Source: Tenacibaculum sp. SZ-18 (GTDB lineage Bacteria > Bacteroidota > Bacteroidia > Flavobacteriales > Flavobacteriaceae). From it: 64,000 nt of DNA. Under the pieces are notes generated by a model. That model was not told the DNA's origin and did not search any database. It saw only the letters and a program-made list of their open reading frames with translations. The stretch is from positions 316,888 through 380,887 of the forward strand of contig NZ_CP019335.1 of NCBI RefSeq assembly GCF_002813915.1, written 5' to 3'. Of this stretch, positions 24,200-31,786 are shown in pieces; the stretch's first letter is position 1; every line of letters starts with the position of its first letter. The position numbers and the translations under genes are program-made.

Positions 24200-24430
24200 T
24201 TATTGCCAGCAGAATAACGCCGGGTTAGGTTTATAAATGTATAATCTTCTTCCAGAACTCGTAGTTGGGCAACCTTGTTTAAATGCCCAGCCTGCTGTAT
24301 TCCCAACTCCACCACAAATGATGAATGAACAATTTCCAGTAAATGATCCATCGTAACCACCAATAATAGTTTTTGTTTCTTTTTTACTTAGAACTGTCGC
24401 TTTAATCTGTTTTAAAATGTCTTTTTTCAT
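24200..24430 (-). CDS. Double-glycine-leader peptide, putative RiPP/bacteriocin precursor
   Basis: 76 residues. Residues 1-25 fit a bacteriocin-type leader: a basic start (MKKDILKQ), then LSKKETKTIIGG, matching the LSxxExxxIxGG consensus cut by C39 peptidases. The 51-residue core has four Cys (34, 39, 54, 74), eight Ser/Thr, including TTSS at 56-59, and many Gly and aromatic residues. Two disulfides plus a sugar on Cys, Ser or Thr is the glycocin pattern. No peptidase or exporter gene lies nearby. No TAnnTTTG box was found upstream. Class and product are inferred. Confidence 0.6.
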   Translation of the reverse strand: MKKDILKQIKATVLSKKETKTIIGGYDGSFTGNCSFIICGGVGNTAGWAFKQGCPTTSSGRRLYIYKPNPALFCWQ

Positions 24431-24859
24431 GATTTGATTGATTTAAATGTTACCTACTCTTAAGCTTTTCGGTTTCCGCTAAATGTGAAATATTAGTTTA
24501 CAGACATAACTTCTTTGGTCAGAATTGCGCAATTTGTTTTGATTGATTTACATTGAAATCAATTTACTTATCAAAATAAATAGAAGTTAAAAAGATATTT
24601 TCAAGCGACTGGGAGGTCAATTTTCATTCAAATCTTTCATAACTCTTTCTGAAGGGACATCACCTAATTACTTATGAGTATTCCTTTTGTTTCCTTAAAT
24701 GTAATAGAAAAGAAGTCAGATATTTTAAGGAGAAAGGTTAAAATTAATCACGCATACGTTTTCGTGTTAATAACTTTGATAAGATAGACATCGTTCTAAA
24801 CTAAAAAAGCTCACGAAACTATTTCGTGAGCTTTTTTTAATATATGAGTAGATTAGACT
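24431..24859 (+). other. Gene-poor stretch upstream of the precursor
   Basis: No full gene is visible. A minus-strand frame ends LGDVPSERVMKDLNEN at about 24618, after an in-frame stop, and reads like the tail of a lost gene. A 37-codon plus ORF at 24674-24787 lacks support. The right end holds the polA terminator. Confidence 0.25.
24803..24838 (-). terminator. polA terminator
   Basis: A long perfect stem (aaaaaagctcacgaaa and its complement) with a short loop and T-runs on both strands, 22 bp after the polA stop. Confidence 0.92.
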
Positions 24860-27673
24860 TTAATGTGCTTCTAACCAGTTTGTACCTAATCCAATTTCTA
24901 CATCTAAAGGAACAGAAAGTTTAAATGCATTTTCCATTTCTTCTTTAATAATAGGTTTTATTGTTTCTAGTTCATCGTTATGAGCATCAAAAACCAATTC
25001 ATCATGAACTTGCAATAACATTTTAGATTTGAATTGTTCTTGTTCAAATCGCTTTTGAATATTAATCATGGCAAGTTTTATAATATCTGCTGCACTACCT
25101 TGAATTGGCGCATTTACGGCATTTCTTTCAGCTGCACCTCTAACAATAGCGTTTCTTGAATTTATATCTTTTAAATAACGCTTTCTACCTAATATAGTTT
25201 CAACATAACCATGCTCTCTCGCGAAGTCTACTTGTTGCGCGATAAAGTTCTTTAATTTCGGATATGTTTCATAGTACGCGTTAATCAATTCTTTTGCCTC
25301 TGATCTAGATAAATTTGTTTGATTACTTAGTCCAAACGCAGAAACACCATATATAATTCCGAAGTTTACTGTTTTCGCATTACTACGTTGTTCACGTGTA
25401 ACTTCATCTAAAGACACATTGAAAACTTTAGCTGCAGTGGATGCATGAATATCTTCTCCATCTTGGAAAGCTTTAATCATTGTTTCCTCTTCACTTAATG
25501 CAGCAATAATGCGTAATTCAATTTGAGAATAATCTGCTGCCAATAATGTATAATCTTTATCCTTTGGAATAAATGCTTTTCGAACTTCTTGTCCTCTTTT
25601 TGTTCGAATTGGAATATTCTGTAAGTTCGGATTGTTAGAACTTAATCTTCCAGTTGCTGCAACTGCCTGTGCATATACGGTATGAATTCTATCTGTTTTT
25701 GGATTTAATTCATTAGGTAGTGCATCAACATATGTACTTAATAATTTTTTACATTGACGATATTCTAGAATGTCTGCTACAATTTGATGTTCTTTCAAAG
25801 AAGATAATACATCTTCTGCTGTAGAATATTGACCAGTTTTTGTCTTCTTGGGTTTGTCTACTAATTTTAATTTTTCAAATAAAATTGGACCTAATTGTTT
25901 TGGTGAAGCAATATTGAATTCTTCACCTGCTTGCTCATATATTTTCTGTTCTAAAGAAGTGATATCTGAAGAAAGTTCTTTTGAAAACTCTTTTAGGAAA
26001 TCTGTATTTAGATTGATTCCTTCAATTTCCATATTCGTTAAAACCGAAACTAGAGGCATTTCAACATTTGTAAACAATTCAGTTAATTTTCCTGATTCGA
26101 GTTCTTTAGTGAAATGATTTTTCAACTGTAAAGTAATATCAGCATCTTCAACTGCATATTCTGTTTGCTTATTTAATTCAACGGTTCTCATAGAAAGTTG
26201 ATTCTTCCCTTTTTTACCAATCAAGTCTGTAATTGGAACGGGTTGATAGTTTAAATACGTTTCAGAAAGTATATCCATATTATGACGCATGTCAGGATTG
26301 ATCAGATAATGAGCAATCATGGTATCGAATAACCTACCTTTTACAGGCATATTATAGTTTGATAAAACTTTTATATCGTACTTAATATTGTGACCAATCT
26401 TTTCAATGTTTTCAGCTTCAAAAAATGGTCTAAACATTTCTAAAACTTGTTGTGTTTCCTCTTGATTTTCTGGGAAAGCAACATAATATCCTTTTCCTTC
26501 CTCCCAAGAAAAAGCAATTCCAATTAATTCAACTTCTAATGACTTTAAACCAGTAGTTTCTGTATCAAAACAAACTGATTGTTGGATCATAAGTTTGTCT
26601 AATAATAACTTTCTAGAAACAGGTGTGTTTACCAATTGATAGAAATGTGAGGTGTTAGCAACTGTTTTAAATCCATTGATGCTTTCTACCGTGGCATTTC
26701 CAGCACCAGGAGTAGCAAACAAATCAAATTGTCCAGATGTACTTTCCGTTTGTTGTGGTTTAGTATCAGAAATTGATGTAGAACTCTCTTGAGAGAATGT
26801 TTTTAAGAAATTATCTGTTAATCTTCTAAATTCTAATTCAGCAAAAATTGCTTTCGTTTTTTCAATATCGGGTTGCTCAAAAATAAGTTTGTCTTGTTCC
26901 AGTTCAACAGGAACATCAAGCATAATTGTAGCTAACTTTTTAGAAAGTAAACCTAATTCTTGATTAGCTTCAACCTTCTCTTTCATTTTTCCTTTTAGCT
27001 CATGAATATTTTCAAATAAACCTTCCATAGAACCATAAGCGGCTAGAAACTTTTTAGCTGTTTTTTCACCAACACCTGGTAATCCTGGAATATTATCAAC
27101 AGAGTCTCCCATCATTCCTAAGAAGTCAATTACTTGCTCAGGTCGTTCAACTTCGAATTTTTTCTGTACTTCTTCAACTCCCCATTTCTCATATCCATTT
27201 CCCATTCTTGGAGGACGATACATAAAAATACTATCAGACACGAGTTGAGCATAATCCTTATCTGGAGTTACCATATACGTTTCTAATCCTTCTTTCTCTG
27301 CTTTCTTTGCTAAAGTTCCAATAATATCATCAGCTTCAAATCCTTCTTTAACAATCGCAGGAATATTCATTGCTTGTAGGATTTGTTCAATATAAGGAAC
27401 AGCAATCCTAATAGCTTCTGGAGTTTCTTGTCTATTTGCTTTGTATTCAGGAAAAATTTCAACACGATCTGCACTACCACCTTTATCAAAACAAACAGCT
27501 ATATAGTCAGGTTTTTCTTTTTTGATCACATCTAGTAATGAGTTTGTAAAACCTAGAATAGCTGAAGTGTCCATTCCTTTAGAGTTAATTCTTGGATTTT
27601 TTATGAAAGCATAATATCCTCTAAAAATTAAAGCATACGCATCTAATAAAAAAAGTCTTTTTTTGGTAGTCAT
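24860..27673 (-). CDS. polA: DNA polymerase I
   Basis: 937 residues with three domains. Residues about 5-290 are the 5'-3' exonuclease (flap nuclease), with LLDAYALIFRGYYA and GDSVDNIPGLPGVGEKTA. Residues about 340-520 are the 3'-5' proofreading exonuclease, with all three metal motifs kept (CFDTETTG, HNIKYD and YAVEDAD), so proofreading should work. Residues about 560-937 are the polymerase (DYSQIELR, the O-helix RSNAKTVNFGIIYG, and QVHDELV). It repairs DNA and removes RNA primers. Single gene with its own terminator, divergent from the serine hydrolase. Confidence 0.97.
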   Translation of the reverse strand: MTTKKRLFLLDAYALIFRGYYAFIKNPRINSKGMDTSAILGFTNSLLDVIKKEKPDYIAVCFDKGGSADRVEIFPEYKANRQETPEAIRIAVPYIEQILQAMNIPAIVKEGFEADDIIGTLAKKAEKEGLETYMVTPDKDYAQLVSDSIFMYRPPRMGNGYEKWGVEEVQKKFEVERPEQVIDFLGMMGDSVDNIPGLPGVGEKTAKKFLAAYGSMEGLFENIHELKGKMKEKVEANQELGLLSKKLATIMLDVPVELEQDKLIFEQPDIEKTKAIFAELEFRRLTDNFLKTFSQESSTSISDTKPQQTESTSGQFDLFATPGAGNATVESINGFKTVANTSHFYQLVNTPVSRKLLLDKLMIQQSVCFDTETTGLKSLEVELIGIAFSWEEGKGYYVAFPENQEETQQVLEMFRPFFEAENIEKIGHNIKYDIKVLSNYNMPVKGRLFDTMIAHYLINPDMRHNMDILSETYLNYQPVPITDLIGKKGKNQLSMRTVELNKQTEYAVEDADITLQLKNHFTKELESGKLTELFTNVEMPLVSVLTNMEIEGINLNTDFLKEFSKELSSDITSLEQKIYEQAGEEFNIASPKQLGPILFEKLKLVDKPKKTKTGQYSTAEDVLSSLKEHQIVADILEYRQCKKLLSTYVDALPNELNPKTDRIHTVYAQAVAATGRLSSNNPNLQNIPIRTKRGQEVRKAFIPKDKDYTLLAADYSQIELRIIAALSEEETMIKAFQDGEDIHASTAAKVFNVSLDEVTREQRSNAKTVNFGIIYGVSAFGLSNQTNLSRSEAKELINAYYETYPKLKNFIAQQVDFAREHGYVETILGRKRYLKDINSRNAIVRGAAERNAVNAPIQGSAADIIKLAMINIQKRFEQEQFKSKMLLQVHDELVFDAHNDELETIKPIIKEEMENAFKLSVPLDVEIGLGTNWLEAH

Positions 27674-27795
27674 AAATGTATACGAATTGAAGATTGTAAA
27701 ACTACAAAATAATACTGCCGTTCGAAAAAAAAGAGTAGAAATTGAAACAAACTTTTGGAATTTACGTCATACAATTAACCTTAAAATCTAAACTA

Positions 27796-28929
27796 ATGAA
27801 ACTAATATGGAAAATTATAATTGCTGTTGTTATACTTGGTGTTCTAGCTTTTGGAGCTGCTAGTATTTGGGCATTTAATAAAATGGCAAAAATTGATGAA
27901 TTAGTCCTTGGTGAGAATGATAACCTAACCGAAAAAATAGAGAAAACAGATAAATGGTTGGCTAAGCTTCAAAAAGACAATAAGTTTAATGGTGCAGTAC
28001 TGTTGATTAAAAATGATAGTCTGCTACTAAAAAACACGTATGGTTTTACAGATCATACTCGAAGAAAGAGACTAACATCTCAATCGTCGTTCAGATTAGC
28101 ATCTGTTTCAAAACAATTTACTGGAGTTGGTATTATGTTATTGAAAGAACAAGGAAAGTTGAATTTTGATGATTCTATAAAAAAGTTTTTACCTGTTTTA
28201 CCTTATGAAAAAGTAACAATAAGAAATTTATTAAACCATACTTCAGGAATTCCAGATGTATATATGGATTTTCCGAAAAAATATAGTAAAGAAGTAGGAA
28301 GTGCCTTAACTATATCTATGATGGTAAAATTATTAGCTAAAGAAAACTTACCATTAGAACATAACCCGAATGAAGTTCATTCATATAACAATACAGGATA
28401 TGTGCTATTAGCGGCAATTATAGAAAATGTTTCAGGAAAATCATTTGAAGAATTTATGCAAACCGAGTTGTTTGATAAATTAGGGATGAAGAATACGAGA
28501 GTTTGGAATTTACTTTCCCAAGAAAAGACTTTTCCAAATAAAACATGGTCTTTTGAAAATATATTAGGAGATTTAGTAGAATTAAAGTCTGGGGTATTAG
28601 ATGGAATTGCTGGGGATGGAGGAGTTTTTTCTAGTATTGATGATTTTATAATTTGGAATCAATTTTGGTATGATAATCAACTGTTATCCAAAATTACGAT
28701 GCAAGAAGCTTTTAAGGAAACAATTCTAAATGATGGAACAGTTATCAATTATGGTTTTGGTTGGGTTATTTTTGGAAAAGATGTACATGCTCATAATGGT
28801 TCTTGGTTAGGAGCGAGAACGAGTTTCGCTAGAAATACAAAATTAAAGAATGCAATTGTTTTATTAGATAATTCTGCAAGTATGAATGTTGATGCAATTG
28901 AGAAACAGTTGGTAAAAGTTTTAAAATAA
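27796..28929 (+). CDS. Serine hydrolase (beta-lactamase/PBP4-like family)
   Basis: 377 residues from the ATG at 27796 (MKLIWKIIIAVVILG), which gives an N-terminal membrane anchor; the frame also has an ATG at 27742 whose first 18 residues look non-coding. The SxxK motif SVSK (Ser103), a YNN motif and the HNGSW motif near the C-terminus are the class C beta-lactamase-like catalytic set. A membrane-anchored periplasmic peptidase or esterase is likely, and no evidence of drug resistance is seen. Divergent from polA, with a 122-bp gap of its own promoter region. Confidence 0.85.
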   Translation: MKLIWKIIIAVVILGVLAFGAASIWAFNKMAKIDELVLGENDNLTEKIEKTDKWLAKLQKDNKFNGAVLLIKNDSLLLKNTYGFTDHTRRKRLTSQSSFRLASVSKQFTGVGIMLLKEQGKLNFDDSIKKFLPVLPYEKVTIRNLLNHTSGIPDVYMDFPKKYSKEVGSALTISMMVKLLAKENLPLEHNPNEVHSYNNTGYVLLAAIIENVSGKSFEEFMQTELFDKLGMKNTRVWNLLSQEKTFPNKTWSFENILGDLVELKSGVLDGIAGDGGVFSSIDDFIIWNQFWYDNQLLSKITMQEAFKETILNDGTVINYGFGWVIFGKDVHAHNGSWLGARTSFARNTKLKNAIVLLDNSASMNVDAIEKQLVKVLK

Positions 28930-29019
28930 CTGAATTTGTTACTGTGATTATGGTTTTTATTAACACTTATTTATCATATTCGGGGTTTTAGAAGTATATA
29001 ACATATTACAAGATAGCTG

Positions 29020-29027
29020 TATCTTTG
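29020..29027 (+). promoter_or_regulatory. -7 box of the phosphoesterase gene
   Basis: tatctttg fits TAnnTTTG and lies 24 bp before the ATG at 29052. Confidence 0.5.
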
Positions 29028-29051
29028 CTCGGTTAAATTAAACATAAAATC

Positions 29052-30275
29052 ATGCCACGTTGGGTAATCCCTGTTTTTATTACTCTTACTCTAGTAATTG
29101 TTCTAGAGTTATATGCATTCCAAGCAATTAAAACATTAACCAAAAATAAATTAATAAAGTATGGTTGGCTTGCTTTTGGACTATTGGCATATTTTAATTT
29201 TTTCTATGTCATGGTTTCGTCTGATAGGACTTCGGGTCAGACTAGACAGTTTCAATGGGCAGCTGGTTTCATGTTACTAGCATTATTGCCTAAATTATTT
29301 ATTTTAATTGTAATGTTTGGTGAAGATGTGTTTCGTTATATTAAAAAAGGAATCTCATTCTTTTCATCGGAAACTACACAATCAGTTGCAGGTAGAAGAA
29401 AGTTCGTTTCTCAAATAGCGTTAGGTTTAGCGGCAATTCCTTTTGCGAGCATGTTATATGGAATATTTAAAGGGAAATTCAATTATAAAGTTTTAAAATA
29501 TCAATTGGCCTTTGAAGATTTACCAGAAGCTTTTGATGGATTTACAATCACTCAAATAACAGATATTCATTCTGGAAGTTTCGACAATAAAGAAAAGATT
29601 CAATACGGTGTTGATTTAATTAACGAACAGAATTCAGATATGATTTTATTTACTGGTGATATTGTAAATAATTTCGCTAGGGAGATGGATCCTTGGATAG
29701 ATATGTTCAGTACTTTGAAAGCTCCTATGGGAAAATATTCTATTTTAGGAAATCATGATTATGGAGATTATTCTCAATGGGAAACAGAGGCAGATAAAAA
29801 AGCAAACTTTGATGCAGTAAAGGGTATTCATCCAAAAATTGGTTTTGAACTTTTGTTGAATGAGCATCGATATGTTGAAAAAGATGGTCAAAAAATTGCT
29901 TTAGTTGGTGTTGAGAATTGGGGAAGAGGATTTAAAAAAGAAGGAGATTTGGAAAAGGCTTCTAAAGGAATAAATAAAGAAGATTTTAAAATATTGATGA
30001 CTCATGATCCTACGCATTGGGATTTGAAAGTTAAGGATAACAATTTTAATTATCACCTTACGTTAAGTGGTCATACACATGGACTTCAATTTGGTATAGA
30101 AATTCCTGGTTTTTTTAGATGGAGCCCTTCCCAATATGTTTATAAACAATGGGCTGGTTTATATAAAGAATTTGGTCGATATATAAATGTTAATAGAGGC
30201 TTTGGTTATCACGCTTTTCCGGGTCGAGTTGGAATTTGGCCGGAAATTACTGTTATAGAGTTGAAAAAAGCTTGA
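29052..30275 (+). CDS. Membrane-anchored metallophosphoesterase (YkuE-like)
   Basis: 407 residues. The N-terminal 150 residues hold about four membrane spans. The catalytic domain follows, with the calcineurin motifs TDIHSG, GDIVNN, GNHDYG, THDPTHW and SGHTHG in order, binding two metal ions. The family includes UDP-2,3-diacylglucosamine-type and lipid phosphoesterases. Which phosphoester it cleaves is not clear, but the membrane anchor points to a lipid substrate. It is followed by the cysteine-free thioredoxin-like gene at 86 bp. Confidence 0.88.
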   Translation: MPRWVIPVFITLTLVIVLELYAFQAIKTLTKNKLIKYGWLAFGLLAYFNFFYVMVSSDRTSGQTRQFQWAAGFMLLALLPKLFILIVMFGEDVFRYIKKGISFFSSETTQSVAGRRKFVSQIALGLAAIPFASMLYGIFKGKFNYKVLKYQLAFEDLPEAFDGFTITQITDIHSGSFDNKEKIQYGVDLINEQNSDMILFTGDIVNNFAREMDPWIDMFSTLKAPMGKYSILGNHDYGDYSQWETEADKKANFDAVKGIHPKIGFELLLNEHRYVEKDGQKIALVGVENWGRGFKKEGDLEKASKGINKEDFKILMTHDPTHWDLKVKDNNFNYHLTLSGHTHGLQFGIEIPGFFRWSPSQYVYKQWAGLYKEFGRYINVNRGFGYHAFPGRVGIWPEITVIELKKA

Positions 30276-30361
30276 TTTTGAGGTTTTTTCTAAGTATAAT
30301 CGTTGATGCTTAATAAAAAAATAGTAATTTACCCATGTTTTTTAAATAAAATATTAAAAAA

Positions 30362-30655
30362 ATGACAAAGTTTGGCGAAATCATTAACATCGATATCCCC
30401 GTATTAATCGATTTTTACTTTGATTGGGATGATGCTGAAAACAGTGTAGAAACATTAAGAGATGTTGCTGCGGCTTTAGGAGATAAGGCAAAGGTTATTA
30501 AGATTGATATTAAAAAGAATGAAATTTTAGCTGATGCACTTAGAGTAAAAGGAAATCCTACTTTTATGATTTATAAAAAAGGAGAAATGATGTGGAGAAA
30601 GACAGGAGAGCAAGATGCAAATACTTTGATTGGTTTAGTGCAACAATACGTTTAA
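30362..30655 (+). CDS. Thioredoxin-fold protein without active-site cysteines
   Basis: 97 residues with a complete thioredoxin fold: VLIDFYF strand, KVIKIDIKKNE, the cis-Pro loop GNPTFMIYKKG and a C-terminal helix. The active-site CxxC is missing; the region reads FDWDDAENS, and the protein has no Cys at all. It therefore cannot be a disulfide reductase and is likely a binding or scaffold protein. The rest of the fold is intact, so it is not a simple pseudogene. It is monocistronic with a good terminator. Confidence 0.83.
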   Translation: MTKFGEIINIDIPVLIDFYFDWDDAENSVETLRDVAAALGDKAKVIKIDIKKNEILADALRVKGNPTFMIYKKGEMMWRKTGEQDANTLIGLVQQYV

Positions 30656-30690
30656 GCTCCGAACTATACTAAAAAAAATATATTTTTAAT

Positions 30691-30720
30691 AAAAAGGCTA
30701 CCAATTGGCAGCCTTTTTTA
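30691..30720 (+). terminator. Bidirectional terminator
   Basis: An aaaaaggct/agccttttt stem with T-runs on both sides. It separates the thioredoxin-like gene (plus) from the convergent flavoprotein gene (minus), whose stop codon lies in it. Confidence 0.85.
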
Positions 30721-31782
30721 TTTTGTTAACTTATGAAAGTTCATTTCGTAAAGTTTCTCTTTTTGTGAAATGTATTCATTGAAAATTGAATATAATTTTT
30801 GCTCGTAGTTTACTAAACTCCTATGATCATTAGCTAAATAGTTTTCAATAGAATATGCAGCTTCTTTTGCCGTATATATTGCATTAGAAACTCCATGTGA
30901 TGCAATCGGATCAAAAGCTAAAGCAGCGTCTCCAATACTGAGTATATTATTATGTGTTATTTTTTCTGGAATCGATGAGTTCGCTTGTCTTCCATACACT
31001 TTAAAGTTTCCTTGTTTTGGAATACAATGCTTTAAAACATCTGTCTTATGTAATAGGTTTTTCCATTGATTATATTGCTTGAATAGAGAAATTTGTTTGT
31101 TTTCTTTTGAAGTATATAGTGATATAATTCTTGTTGTTTCGTTAAGGTCCGAAACTGTTCCCCAAGAATTTTTCGAAAAAACTTCAGTTAAAAAACCATA
31201 CTTTAAATTAGGTCCTGTTTTTGGAACATAACATAGAAATGCTAAAGTATCATCGTATGATATTTCTTTAATCTTTGCTTGTTTCAATATGTACCTTTTT
31301 CTTCCAGTGGCATCAATTAGTAATGACGTATGAATGTTTAAACTTTTATTCTCATTATTCTTTACGAATATATTACTACTCCATTTCGTTCTAGAATCAA
31401 TATTGACTTCATTAATTTCAATGATTTGATTGCATTGTTCTTTTAAAGATTGACTAACTTTTTTCTTGTCAATTTTTAACCCATATCCGAATTTACTTTT
31501 CAAAAAGAAAGATTCATCAATAATATTTGTACCAACCCATTTTGATTGGTAACCATATGTTTTCTTAGCCTTTGATTCGAACAAGCGAAGTAGTTTAATC
31601 TCTTCTAACAATTCCAAAGTACTAGGTGGCAAAGTCTCCGCTAGTGGTAAGTTTTGTTGATTTTTGCTTTTTGATAACAGGATGCTATTAATTCCTTTTC
31701 GTTGCAATACATAATGTAAAATGAGTCCTGAAACTCCGTTTCCTACAATTAGTGTATCGGTATGTAATGTCTCAGGACCCAT
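30718..31782 (-). CDS. LodB-like FAD-dependent oxidoreductase
   Basis: 354 residues with an N-terminal FAD dinucleotide fold (LIVGNGVSGLILHYVL) and a GDAALAFDPIASHGVSNAI motif near residue 290, of the tryptophan-halogenase/LodB group. The ETLPPSTLELL segment is kept. LodB-type flavoproteins hydroxylate or oxidise the tryptophan needed to form the cysteine tryptophylquinone (CTQ) cofactor of LodA. It lies four bases downstream of the LodA-like gene on the same strand, the standard operon order. Function is inferred from family and context. Confidence 0.8.
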   Translation of the reverse strand: MGPETLHTDTLIVGNGVSGLILHYVLQRKGINSILLSKSKNQQNLPLAETLPPSTLELLEEIKLLRLFESKAKKTYGYQSKWVGTNIIDESFFLKSKFGYGLKIDKKKVSQSLKEQCNQIIEINEVNIDSRTKWSSNIFVKNNENKSLNIHTSLLIDATGRKRYILKQAKIKEISYDDTLAFLCYVPKTGPNLKYGFLTEVFSKNSWGTVSDLNETTRIISLYTSKENKQISLFKQYNQWKNLLHKTDVLKHCIPKQGNFKVYGRQANSSIPEKITHNNILSIGDAALAFDPIASHGVSNAIYTAKEAAYSIENYLANDHRSLVNYEQKLYSIFNEYISQKEKLYEMNFHKLTK

Positions 31783-31786
31783 ATTT

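Noticed and set aside
24674..24787. 37-codon plus ORF upstream of the polA terminator
   Set aside because: No promoter, no similarity to known patterns, and basic random composition; kept only as part of the gap description.
27742..27795. Extended N-terminus of the serine hydrolase
   Set aside because: The first 18 residues look non-coding and would displace the membrane anchor from the N-terminus.
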